64,000 nt of DNA from Rathayibacter sp. SW19 (GTDB taxonomy: Bacteria > Actinomycetota > Actinomycetes > Actinomycetales > Microbacteriaceae): positions 1,612,001 through 1,676,000 of the forward strand of contig NZ_CP133020.1 of NCBI RefSeq assembly GCF_030866825.1, written 5' to 3'. The position numbers and the translations under genes are program-made. This document shows, piece after piece, positions 36,170 through 43,994 of the stretch. The notes below the pieces were generated by a model. The model saw nothing but the letters and a program-made list of their open reading frames with translations, had not been told where the DNA came from and made no database searches. Numbering within the stretch: position 1 is the first letter of the stretch; each line of letters begins with the position of its first letter.

Positions 36170-36677
36170 TCGCGCTGGCCCGCCAGCGGCTGTCCAGACC
36201 TTCCAAGCGGATGGCGATGGAACGCACGCGCACCGGCGTTTGCACGATGACGACCGCTTCGACGACGCCGTCGACCGGCTCGGAGACCAGGGTGCGCAGC
36301 ACGGTCAGCCGAGGTCGATTGACCGGCCGACCCGTTGCGGCACGCGCACGGGCGGCCAGCACGACGCGTTTGAGCAGCGTCTCGTAGACTTCCTGCGTCA
36401 CCCAGCGGATGAGCTGATCCAGCTCGCGAGCACCCGCGAGTACTTCCAGAACGGATCGGGTCAGGTTGACGAGCAGGGGTTCCGGGTCAGGCAGGTGTGC
36501 TGCCCGTGTGGACTGGACGCCGAAGTACTCGTCCGCTTCGGCCGGTTCCAGGTTGATCAGCGCCTCGGTGCTCGCAGAGCCGCGATTCGACGCAGGTGCC
36601 GGTGCTTCATGGGGCCGGCCCGGGGCATCCGCCGGTTCGTCCAAGGCGGCGGCGAACCCCGTGGCTGCATTGCTCAT
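36156..36677 (-). CDS. Rv3235 family protein (DUF6459-like)
   Basis: Protein of 173 aa. The N-terminal half is disordered and Pro/Ala-rich. The C-terminal half (PEPLLVNLTRSVLEVLAGARELDQLIRWVTQEVYETLLKR, then VQTPVRVRSIAIRLEGLDSRWRASAI) matches the Rv3235 family, which sits near secA in actinobacteria. Function unknown. ATG at 36677. Convergent with, and overlapping, the DUF2871 gene. Confidence 0.75.
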   Translation of the reverse strand: MSNAATGFAAALDEPADAPGRPHEAPAPASNRGSASTEALINLEPAEADEYFGVQSTRAAHLPDPEPLLVNLTRSVLEVLAGARELDQLIRWVTQEVYETLLKRVVLAARARAATGRPVNRPRLTVLRTLVSEPVDGVVEAVVIVQTPVRVRSIAIRLEGLDSRWRASAISVL

Positions 36678-36863
36678 CTATTTCTCCCGTGTGGTCGGAG
36701 CGGACTGCTTCATCGCACGAGCGGATGGCACCTCCGCGCCCCCCAAGCGGGGGGAGCGTGCTTGGAATGACACTCAAGCAGTCCGCTGTGCGCACTGTCC
36801 ACGGCGTTGGTGCCCTGTGGATAAGATCTGCGCGAAATCGCGTCGACCGACTACGGTCGGTTC

Positions 36864-37460
36864 ATGCGATGGGACAACCTCTTCGACGATCTCGAGAGCC
36901 AACTTGAACAGGAGCACGACGCCGAACAACTCGATCTGCTGGCAGAAGAGGAGCGGCTGCGTCTCGGGCGACTGTCGCTGCGCGACCGCATCCTGTCGAT
37001 CAGCGGCGTGGCGGGGTCGCAGGCTGGCGCGAGCCTGCGCATCCAGTTGATCACGGGGAGCGTTCTACTGCTGCAGCCGACAACGTTCGGCAAGGACTGG
37101 CTTGCGGCCGAGCTGATCGGCGGCGCACCGCGAGCACAGTGCGTGCTGCCACTCGCGTCTGTCGCTGCGATCTCTCTCAGCCAAACGCAATTGCGCAGCA
37201 GCTTGGAGTCGGTCGTGGCGAGCCGCGAGGGCAAACTCGTAGACCGCATCGGGCTGCCGTTCGTGCTGCGCGACCTGTGCAGGCGACGCAAGAACCTCGA
37301 GCTGGTCACAACGGCCGGCTCCGTGCATGGCACCATCGACCGCGTCGGACGCGATCATCTCGATCTGGCCGTGCACGAACCGGGCAGCACCAGGCACGCA
37401 ACGAACGTGACGGATATCCGGATGCTTCCGCTCGAGCGGATCGTTTTCGTCCGGCTTTAA
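36864..37460 (+). CDS. Conserved hypothetical protein
   Basis: Protein of 198 aa with an acidic N-terminal helix (NLFDDLESQLEQEHDAEQLDLLAEEERL). A beta-rich body follows with AGSQAGASLRIQLITGSVLLLQ, CVLPLASVAAISLS and SVHGTIDRVGRDHLDLAVHE. No membrane segment or catalytic motif is visible. The last repeat-like strand pattern resembles small beta-barrel (LSM- or PRC-like) folds, but this is a guess. Encoded between the Rv3235 family gene and the HTH gene. A perfect TGTGGATAA (DnaA-box-like) lies 40 bp upstream. Confidence 0.65.
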   Translation: MRWDNLFDDLESQLEQEHDAEQLDLLAEEERLRLGRLSLRDRILSISGVAGSQAGASLRIQLITGSVLLLQPTTFGKDWLAAELIGGAPRAQCVLPLASVAAISLSQTQLRSSLESVVASREGKLVDRIGLPFVLRDLCRRRKNLELVTTAGSVHGTIDRVGRDHLDLAVHEPGSTRHATNVTDIRMLPLERIVFVRL

Positions 37461-37501
37461 GTCGATCTCGTACTGCGGTGTCGCTCTCAGGGTTGCGGCC
37501 G

Positions 37502-37786
37502 TCAGGGTTCTGGCCGGATGATCCGCCCGCCGGAGAGCTCTGGAATGTTCGCAAAATCGGACTGCTCCCACAGCGAGCGTCGGCGAGCCTCTTCGTACAT
37601 GGCCTCGATATAGGTCTCGAGCACGGCACGTTCGACCCGCCACTGCCCGGATCCGCCGACACGAATCGCCGGCAGCTCGCCCGAGCGCACGAGTGCCATC
37701 ACGTCTGCAGCTTCGACGTTGAGAATCTCTGCCGTGTCAGCAACCGTCAGGAAGCGGCCGACGGCATCGGGGTTGTCAGCGCTCAT
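37502..37786 (-). CDS. Small helix-turn-helix DNA-binding protein (MerR/excisionase type)
   Basis: Protein of 94 aa with an excisionase/BldC-like fold: FLTVADTAEILNVEAADVMALVRSGELPAIRVGGSGQWRVERAVLE is the winged helix-turn-helix. A helical tail (YIEAMYEEARRRSLWEQSD) follows. Probable transcription regulator or DNA-architectural protein; targets unknown. ATG at 37786 with CATAAT 8 nt upstream on the minus strand, so it may be leaderless. The longer open frame upstream is ignored. Confidence 0.8.
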   Translation of the reverse strand: MSADNPDAVGRFLTVADTAEILNVEAADVMALVRSGELPAIRVGGSGQWRVERAVLETYIEAMYEEARRRSLWEQSDFANIPELSGGRIIRPEP

Positions 37787-37920
37787 GACTTGATTATGGC
37801 CTGCGGCGGCCGCCCGAAGTCGGCCTGTGGATAACTTTCCCACGGCTTCTTCAGAATTGGCACCATAGGAACAGGCCCACCCGGTGGGCACTTCCTGTGA
37901 GCGACGCCCGAGGAGGCACG

Positions 37921-38565
37921 ATGACCACACCAGCAGCGCCCAATCGCGCGCGCCGACCGTTCTGGTTCGACCCACGATTCGCGATCGGACTGCTCCTGGT
38001 CGTCGGTTCCGTCGTCGGCGTCTACACGATCATCGCCGCCGCCGATCGAAGCACCGACGTGTACACCGCGCGCGGACCACTCGCCGCGGGCGACCGTGTC
38101 GACGCCGCAGACTTCGTCGTGACGCCGGTGCGCCTCGGAACGGCGGATCGCCTCTATCTGCGGCGCGGCGAGTTGGGTGAGCACACGGTGATCCTCTCGC
38201 GCAGCCTCGCAGCAGGCGAACTCGTTCCCACGTCTGCAATCAGCGATGAGTCGAACGGATCGCAGACCAGCGTGGTGCTGCGCGTGCAAGGCGAGCTCGC
38301 GGCATCCGTCGGACCAGGCTCGAGCGTCGACGTGTGGTCGGCCGCGGTCAAAGAGCATGCGACGTATGCTGCGCCGACGGTGCTGGTCGGCGGGGCGACG
38401 GTTGTGCGTTTGATTCAAAGTGACGGCCTGGTGGCCGGGCGAGACGGTCGGTCGATCGAGGTGCGAGTACCCGGCGGCTCTGTTGCCGCCGTGCTGCAGG
38501 CCATCGCGAACAACGATGCGATCTCGCTGGTTCCGGCACCGGCCTCGAGCGGCGTCGACCGTTGA
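37921..38565 (+). CDS. SAF-domain protein (Flp pilus CpaB-like)
   Basis: Protein of 214 aa with an N-terminal membrane segment (FAIGLLLVVGSVVGVYTIIAA) and a SAF domain (VYTARGPLAAGDRVDAADFVVTPVRL and HTVILSRSLAAGELVPTSAI). In Flp/Tad pili, CpaB-type SAF proteins sit in the periplasmic part of the machine. ATG at 37921 with a perfect GAGGAGG site; a GTG 24 bp upstream is less likely. The stop overlaps the start of the CpaE-like gene (TTGA). No other pilus genes are in the window. Confidence 0.75.
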   Translation: MTTPAAPNRARRPFWFDPRFAIGLLLVVGSVVGVYTIIAAADRSTDVYTARGPLAAGDRVDAADFVVTPVRLGTADRLYLRRGELGEHTVILSRSLAAGELVPTSAISDESNGSQTSVVLRVQGELAASVGPGSSVDVWSAAVKEHATYAAPTVLVGGATVVRLIQSDGLVAGRDGRSIEVRVPGGSVAAVLQAIANNDAISLVPAPASSGVDR

Positions 38566-39824
38566 GCGCCCTCGTTCTCGCGCTGGATGCTGCGGTCGAG
38601 GACCGCATCATCGCCGATTTGATTGCGGCCGGCCACATCGTTGTGGCACGCGTGCAGAGCGCTGGTGAGCTGACGGATGCGGTCGCTCGCGGCGAGGCGG
38701 AGGTCGCCCTCGTATCGGCATCCCGACGTCGGCTGACCGAGCGGGTGCTCGCCGCGTGCGATGAGCACGGCGTGCGCCTGGTGGCGCTGACCTCGGGCGA
38801 ACTCGAACGCAGGCACGCGGCGACGCTCGGGCTGTTCGAAGTCGTTGAAGAGAACGCTTCATTTGAAGAAATCGAACGACTCATGCGCGCAGGCACCGAA
38901 TTGCCCCTGCGGATGGCCGCAACCTCCGCGGCGCCACGGGCGGCCGGCACAACGATCGCCGTGTGGGGGCCGGCCGGAGCGCCTGGCAGAACGACGCTGG
39001 CCATCAACCTCGCCGCCGAGATCGCCGCCCACGGGCACACCGTTGCACTTGCGGATGCCGACAGCTACGGCGGCACCGTCGCCCCGGCTCTCGGCATGCT
39101 CGACGAAGCCCCCGGCTTCGCGGCTGCCTGCCGGCTCGCGGGAACAGAAAGCCTGACGCGCCAGGAGCTGGAACGCATCGCAACCCGTTACAACTCGCCG
39201 CAGGGCGCATTCTGGGTGCTGACCGGGATCGGCAGACCCTCGCGCTGGAGCGAACTGTCCGCGGAACGAGTCAGCACGACGATCGCGGCGTGCGTGCAGT
39301 GGGTCGACTATGTCGTCATCGACACCGGCTTCAGCCTGGAGAGCGACGAGGAGATTTCCAGCGACCTGTTCGCTCCGCGCCGCAACGCGGCGACGCTTGC
39401 TGCGCTGCGGGCCGCCGATCGGGTCGTCGCAGTCGGGCTGGCGGACCCCGTCGGAATGTCCCGTTTTCTGCGCAGTCACGTCGAACTCATCGAGGTCGTG
39501 CCCGATGTGCGGATCAGTATCGTGATGAATCGTGTGCGGGCAAGCGCGGTCGGCCTGAATCCGCGCGGGCAGGTGGCGTCCACCCTCGGTCGGTTCGCCG
39601 GCCTCGAAGCTGCTGCGCTCCTGCCCGAAGACCGGATCGGCCTCGACACCGCGGTGCTGACCGGCCGCACCCTGCGCGACGCAGCACCGAAGTCTCCTGT
39701 GCGCGCTGCGCTGATCCAACTGATCGAATCGGAATTGCTGCCCGCTCCCGTCGTGGAGCGGACGCGCCGGTCGGCCCGGCTCAGCCATTCGCGTCGCAAG
39801 AATGCGCGCATCGTGACAACGTGA
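38562..39824 (+). CDS. CpaE/MinD-like P-loop ATPase
   Basis: Protein of 420 aa. Residues 1-115 form a receiver-like fold without a clear phospho-acceptor. From residue 128 comes a MinD/ParA-type domain: AVWGPAGAPGRTTLAINLAAE, ADADSYGGTVAPALG and YVVIDTGFSLE. The deviant Walker A has no signature Lys (KGGxGKT replaced by GPAGAPGRTT). The same GAPGRT variant is typical of actinobacterial CpaE-like proteins (from memory). TTG start overlapping the CpaB-like stop. Likely localises a Flp-type machine (inference). Confidence 0.75.
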   Translation: MSALVLALDAAVEDRIIADLIAAGHIVVARVQSAGELTDAVARGEAEVALVSASRRRLTERVLAACDEHGVRLVALTSGELERRHAATLGLFEVVEENASFEEIERLMRAGTELPLRMAATSAAPRAAGTTIAVWGPAGAPGRTTLAINLAAEIAAHGHTVALADADSYGGTVAPALGMLDEAPGFAAACRLAGTESLTRQELERIATRYNSPQGAFWVLTGIGRPSRWSELSAERVSTTIAACVQWVDYVVIDTGFSLESDEEISSDLFAPRRNAATLAALRAADRVVAVGLADPVGMSRFLRSHVELIEVVPDVRISIVMNRVRASAVGLNPRGQVASTLGRFAGLEAAALLPEDRIGLDTAVLTGRTLRDAAPKSPVRAALIQLIESELLPAPVVERTRRSARLSHSRRKNARIVTT

Positions 39825-39854
39825 ACGGGAGGCCACGCCGCATAAGCTAGGCGT

Positions 39855-41354
39855 GTGTCAACGCTCAATGAACTGGTGATCGCCCACGGCCGGTCGACGC
39901 AGGCTGATGTGGACTGGCTGCACAAGCTTGTCGGCGACTGTCAGTTGCTGGCCGACCTGGCCTTCGCCGACATCGTGCTCTGGGTGCCGACACAAGACAA
40001 CGACTTCGCCGCCGTCTCACATTCCCGGCCGTCGAGCGCCGCGACGCTGTTTTATCGCGACTTCGTCGGGCAGTCGATCCGGCCCGAGTGGCGGGCTCAG
40101 GTCACAGAGGCCTTCGAGACCAGCCGGCTCGTCGACTCCTCGATGCCGGACTGGTACGAAGAGATGCCGACCCGCGTGCTTGCGATCCCGGTTGTGCGCC
40201 GATTGTCTTCGCACAGCGCGGAGACCACGGCCGCGCCGATCGCCGTCATTACGCGGCACAGCAATCTCAGTGAGGCGCGCACGCCGAGCCGTCAGGAACT
40301 GACATTCAATCTGTGTGCGAACGATCTGTTCGGCATGATTGCAACCGGTGATTTTCCGGATCTGGGGGCGCCGACGGGGCCACGGCGCGGGGCGCCGCGC
40401 GCATCCGATGGTCTGATCCGGCTAGACGTCGACGGGGTGACCACGTTTGCCAGCCCGAATGCGCTTTCCGCTTTCAATCGCATGGGGTTTCCAGACGAAC
40501 TCGAGGGTGAATCGCTCGCCGAGGTGACGACCAGCCTGCTCAGCGGGCAGATCGTCGTAGACGAGTCCCTGCCCCTGGTCGTCACCGGGCGCGCGCCGTG
40601 GCGCACGGACATCGAGGCGCGCGGCGTGACGGTGTCGCTGCGTGCGATTCCGCTGCGCAGTCGGGGAGAACGGATCGGTGCGATCGTTCTCAGTAGGGAT
40701 GTCACCGAACTGCGGCATCAGGAACGCGAGCTCATCACGAAGGATGCGACGATCCGCGAGATCCACCATCGGGTCAAGAACAATCTGCAGACCGTCGCGT
40801 CGCTGCTGCGCATTCAGGCTCGGCGAACGCACTCGGATGAGGCGCGCGAGGCTCTCGCCCAGGCAATGCGCCGCGTTTCGGCCATCGCGGTCGTGCACGA
40901 CACACTGTCGGAGGGCCTGTCGCAGAGCGTCGACTTCGACACCGTTTTCGACCGCGTGCTGAAACTGATCGCAGAGGTGGCATCCAGTCACAACACGACG
41001 GTGCACCCGGTCTCGTCTGGCAGCTTCGGAGTGCTGCCGAGCGAGTATGCGACGCCGCTCGCACTCGCCCTGACCGAACTGGTCACCAACGCGGTCGAGC
41101 ACGGGCTCGCCGGGCGAGAGGGCCGGGTCGAGATCATCTCGGACCGATCGGACGAACTGCTGACGGTGAAGGTGGTCGACAACGGTTCCGGCCTGCCGGA
41201 GGGCAAGGTCGGAGCGGGGCTCGGCACTCAAATCGTGCGCACGCTGATTCAGGGCGAACTGAGCGGAACGATCGACTGGCACACCATGATGGGGCAGGGC
41301 ACAGAAGTGACCATCGAGGTGCCGCTGCGCTATCTGACCGCGCCCCTGATTTAG
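39855..41354 (+). CDS. pdtaS: Sensor histidine kinase PdtaS
   Basis: Cytosolic histidine kinase of 499 aa with GAF-like N-terminus, PAS-like middle and HisKA_2 domain (IREIHHRVKNNLQTVASLLRIQ). The HATPase part has LTELVTNAVEHGLAGREG and DNGSGLPEGKVGAGLGTQIV. Homolog of M. tuberculosis PdtaS (Rv3220c), which signals to the ANTAR RNA-binding regulator PdtaR; pdtaR is not in this window. GTG start at 39855 with no ribosome site, possibly leaderless. Next to whiB1 as in mycobacteria. Confidence 0.92.
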   Translation: MSTLNELVIAHGRSTQADVDWLHKLVGDCQLLADLAFADIVLWVPTQDNDFAAVSHSRPSSAATLFYRDFVGQSIRPEWRAQVTEAFETSRLVDSSMPDWYEEMPTRVLAIPVVRRLSSHSAETTAAPIAVITRHSNLSEARTPSRQELTFNLCANDLFGMIATGDFPDLGAPTGPRRGAPRASDGLIRLDVDGVTTFASPNALSAFNRMGFPDELEGESLAEVTTSLLSGQIVVDESLPLVVTGRAPWRTDIEARGVTVSLRAIPLRSRGERIGAIVLSRDVTELRHQERELITKDATIREIHHRVKNNLQTVASLLRIQARRTHSDEAREALAQAMRRVSAIAVVHDTLSEGLSQSVDFDTVFDRVLKLIAEVASSHNTTVHPVSSGSFGVLPSEYATPLALALTELVTNAVEHGLAGREGRVEIISDRSDELLTVKVVDNGSGLPEGKVGAGLGTQIVRTLIQGELSGTIDWHTMMGQGTEVTIEVPLRYLTAPLI

Positions 41355-41466
41355 TGCGTTTTCAAAACGACGGATAAGTGCGTTTTCAAAACGACGGACT
41401 TTTTGGCGGACTCGCCGTGCCCCCGAGAGGTTCGATGGCGTGTCATTGAATTTCTCCGTCGTTTTG
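41353..41466. repeat. Palindromic repeat copy 8 with duplicated left arm
   Basis: The left arm occurs twice as a 24-bp direct repeat (AGTGCGTTTTCAAAACGACGGA at 41353-41374 and 41377-41398). The right arm TCCGTCGTTTTG is at 41455-41466, with GGCGGACTCGCCG inside. It starts within the pdtaS stop codon and lies between convergent pdtaS and whiB1. Confidence 0.8.
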
Positions 41467-41512
41467 GAGGATGCCGTTTTGGAAGGACGACGTGCGAGGC
41501 TTTACCGGGCGG

Positions 41513-41761
41513 TTAGGACGCGCGGCGAGCGCGGGCGGCACGCCGCTTGAGGGCACGACGCTCGTCTTCGGAAAGGCCACCCCAAACGCCGGAATCCTGG
41601 CCGGTTTCAAGTGCGTACTGCAGGCAGATCTCGGTGACAGGGCACCGGGCACACACGGCCTTTGCTTTGTCGATTTGATCGACGGCGGGCCCAGTATTCC
41701 CTACGGGAAAGAAAAGCTCGGGGTCAGCGGTGAGGCAGGCAGCCCTATCGCGCCAGTCCAT
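41513..41761 (-). CDS. whiB1: WhiB1-like iron-sulfur regulator
   Basis: Wbl protein of 82 aa. Cys9, Cys37, Cys40 and Cys46 match the cluster ligands of mycobacterial WhiB1 in spacing and number. SGVWGGLSEDERRALKRR follows. WhiB1 is an essential, nitric-oxide-sensitive regulator that binds the housekeeping sigma factor. Start ATG 41761 with AAAGGAG 9 nt upstream. Neighbour of pdtaS as in Rv3219-Rv3220c. Confidence 0.92.
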   Translation of the reverse strand: MDWRDRAACLTADPELFFPVGNTGPAVDQIDKAKAVCARCPVTEICLQYALETGQDSGVWGGLSEDERRALKRRAARARRAS

Positions 41762-41957
41762 GGAGGTGCTCCTTTATTGCGAGACATGGGTGTAGACCCA
41801 AGAATTGCGGTGTATTTCGAGTTGCAGGATGAAAGATCTACGTAGGCTTCTGATTTATCGCTTGAGACCTGCCCACGACCCTGTGAGCGTCAACTCGACC
41901 TCAATTATGGTCCCATACTGGTAGAGCCAAATCAATAGTTTTGTATGGGATAACCCT

Positions 41958-42500
41958 GTGAACACCAGCCGGAAACACGAGCGTGATACCGTGGCAGCCC
42001 CTGAACGACCCGCGCGCAGACCCGCATTGTTGATCGCGCTTGCCGTGCTCTTGTTCGCTGAGGGCGCCCTGATGGTCGCCGTTGTCGCGTGGCTTCTGCT
42101 GCAGTTGATGGCGGCCGCGCCGCACTCACTCGCCGGCGGCGTCGCCATCGTGGTGCTCGGCCTGATCGGCGCTCTCTGGGTGTTGTCGGCCGCCGTCGGT
42201 GCGGCTCGCGGACGCTCCTGGATGCGCGGTGCAGCCATCAGCTGGCAGCTGGTGCAGGCCGCCGTCGCGCTCGGCTGCTTCCAAGGATTGTATGCAGAGC
42301 CGGCACTCGGCTGGGCCCTGTTGATCCCCGCGCTCGTCGTCGTGCTGCTCGTCCTTTCGCCGTCGGTCACCCGCGCCACGCGGCGCGATCCTCGAACCGA
42401 CGCAGACAGGCCACACGACGCAGACAGGCCACACGACGCAGACAGGCAACACGGCGGCGACAGGCAAGCCGACGGCCACACGGGCGGACCCGCAGACTGA
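41958..42500 (+). CDS. Hypothetical membrane protein with repetitive hydrophilic tail
   Basis: Protein of 180 aa with four hydrophobic segments: LLIALAVLLFAEGALMVAVV, GGVAIVVLGLIGALWVLSAAV, LVQAAVALGCFQGLY and LLIPALVVVLLVLSP. The last 40 residues repeat an 18-bp unit as DADRPHDADRPHDADRQH. Family not recognised beyond similarity to small actinobacterial membrane proteins. GTG at 41958 has no ribosome site, so a leaderless message is possible. It is divergent from whiB1 across about 196 bp. Confidence 0.65.
   Translation: MNTSRKHERDTVAAPERPARRPALLIALAVLLFAEGALMVAVVAWLLLQLMAAAPHSLAGGVAIVVLGLIGALWVLSAAVGAARGRSWMRGAAISWQLVQAAVALGCFQGLYAEPALGWALLIPALVVVLLVLSPSVTRATRRDPRTDADRPHDADRPHDADRQHGGDRQADGHTGGPAD
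42395..42469. repeat. 18-bp coding tandem repeat
   Basis: GACGCAGACAGGCCACAC and diverged copies, three to four units, in frame near the end of the membrane protein gene. Confidence 0.7.
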
Positions 42501-42522
42501 TTCCTCGAGGTGAGCGAAACGG

Positions 42523-43002
42523 TTAGGCGTCGACGCCGAGCAGCTTGCGCAAGCGGGCGACGTGCCCCGTCGCCTTGACGTTGTACAGCGCCAGCCGCAC
42601 GGCGCCATCCGGCTGAACGACAACGGTCGATCGCAACACTCCGGTGATCACCTTGCCGTACAGGGTCTTCTCGCCGTATGCGCCATAGGCCTGGTGCACG
42701 GCCAGGTCTGTGTCCGACAGCAGCGGAAAGTTCAGTTGCTCTTGCGTCTGGAAGAGTTTGAGCTTTGCCGGAGCATCCTTGGATATGCCGAGCACCTGAT
42801 AGCCGGCCGCTTTCAGAGAGTTCAGATTGTCGCGGAAGTCGCAGGCCTCCTTCGTGCAGCCGGGGGTCATCGCGGCCGGGTAGAAATACACGATCACGTT
42901 GGTACCCAAGAAATCGTGCAGCGATACGGATGCCCCCTCCTGGTCGGTCAGCGTGAAGTCCGGAGCAGCGTCGCCGGCGGAAAGAGGTGTCCTATCGGTC
43001 AT
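42523..43002 (-). CDS. bcp: Thiol peroxidase, BCP/PrxQ type
   Basis: Peroxiredoxin of 159 aa that reduces hydroperoxides. The active site is YFYPAAMTPGCTKEACDFRD, with peroxidatic Cys49 and a resolving Cys54 in the same helix, the atypical two-Cys BCP arrangement. ATG at 43002. Its place near sigH/rshA suits thiol-oxidative defence, but no SigH-type promoter was seen upstream of it. Confidence 0.92.
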   Translation of the reverse strand: MTDRTPLSAGDAAPDFTLTDQEGASVSLHDFLGTNVIVYFYPAAMTPGCTKEACDFRDNLNSLKAAGYQVLGISKDAPAKLKLFQTQEQLNFPLLSDTDLAVHQAYGAYGEKTLYGKVITGVLRSTVVVQPDGAVRLALYNVKATGHVARLRKLLGVDA

Positions 43003-43180
43003 GCCTCCACGCTACCTCGCGGCGGGCGAAGCAGCCGGGTCGCACTGCTGTCCGACAGCTGACGGCCAGCTGCCCGGAGGAGGTGTCCGTCGCCGGGATT
43101 CCTGAGTCGACCACCATTGTAGGATGCTGGTACGCGCGTTCGGGTCGTGGCATCCGCCATACCGTTCGGAAGGAGCGAAG

Positions 43181-43981
43181 ATGGCTCGCCCCGAGGTAGC
43201 CCTGAACGACATGCTCTCGTTCACCGGGAAGACTGTTCTGATCACTGGAGCGGCATCAGGCATCGGGCGTGCGATAGCGACACGTTTCGATGAGGCCGGC
43301 GCACGTCTGCTGCTTTTGGATCGCGACGGCGTCGGTCTGGATGCCACGCTCGCAACGTTGACAGGGACCGGGCATGAGGAATACGAACTCGACCTAGAAC
43401 ACAAATCGGGAATCGATCTTTTCTGGGAGGCACTGCCCTCCGGGTCTCTCCCTGATGTTCTCGTCAATAATGCGGGCATCTACCCGATGGAGGATTTCCT
43501 TCGCCTTGACGAGGCGTTCCTGCAGCGCACCCTCGACATCAACCAGAACTCGACGCTGTGGATGTGCCAACAGTTCATTTCCCGCCGTGCCAAGCGTGGC
43601 GGGATCATTGTCAACACGTCGTCCGTTGAGGCGGTTCTGCCGTTCAAGAAGGACATGGTGCACTACTCCATGAGTAAGGCCGGAGTGATCTCACTCACCC
43701 GCTCTCTGGCACGCGACTATGGTGCACGGGGATTTCGCACGAACGTGGTGATTCCGGGAGGTATCACGACCTCGGGAACGATGTCGTTGGTGAAAAATGC
43801 GATCCTCCGATTCAAGTTCGATCTGGCTAAGACGGGATACGACTTTCAACAGCGTCTGGCCAACGGACGCTGGGGTAACGCCGACGATGTCGCGAAGGTC
43901 GTTCTCTTCCTGGCCAGCGACCTGGCAAGCTATGTTCAGGGTGCAGCGATCCCCGTCGATGGCGGCTTCCTCTCCTCCTGA
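43181..43981 (+). CDS. Short-chain dehydrogenase/reductase
   Basis: NAD(P)-dependent oxidoreductase of 266 aa. TGAASGIGRAIA is the nucleotide motif, followed by VNNAGIYPMEDF, a Ser in IVNTSSVEA and the catalytic YSMSK. The end (GNADDVAKVVLFLASDLASYVQGAAIPVDGGF) is classical SDR. Substrate unknown. ATG at 43181 with AAGGAG upstream. GC content is slightly lower than in neighbours and the gene breaks the aroA/peroxiredoxin region, so transfer is possible but not shown. Confidence 0.85.
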   Translation: MARPEVALNDMLSFTGKTVLITGAASGIGRAIATRFDEAGARLLLLDRDGVGLDATLATLTGTGHEEYELDLEHKSGIDLFWEALPSGSLPDVLVNNAGIYPMEDFLRLDEAFLQRTLDINQNSTLWMCQQFISRRAKRGGIIVNTSSVEAVLPFKKDMVHYSMSKAGVISLTRSLARDYGARGFRTNVVIPGGITTSGTMSLVKNAILRFKFDLAKTGYDFQQRLANGRWGNADDVAKVVLFLASDLASYVQGAAIPVDGGFLSS

Positions 43982-43994
43982 TACTGCCAGCCGG

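Noticed and set aside
41762..41957. CRP-type site upstream of whiB1, as known in mycobacteria
   Set aside because: Only a short GGGTGTAGACCC palindrome is present; no TGTGA-N6-TCACA match.
43003..43180. tRNA gene near the peroxiredoxin
   Set aside because: No cloverleaf and no TTCGAAT-like T-loop could be found.
43003..43180. SigH-type promoter for the peroxiredoxin gene
   Set aside because: No GGAAT-N18-GTT on the minus strand at a suitable distance.
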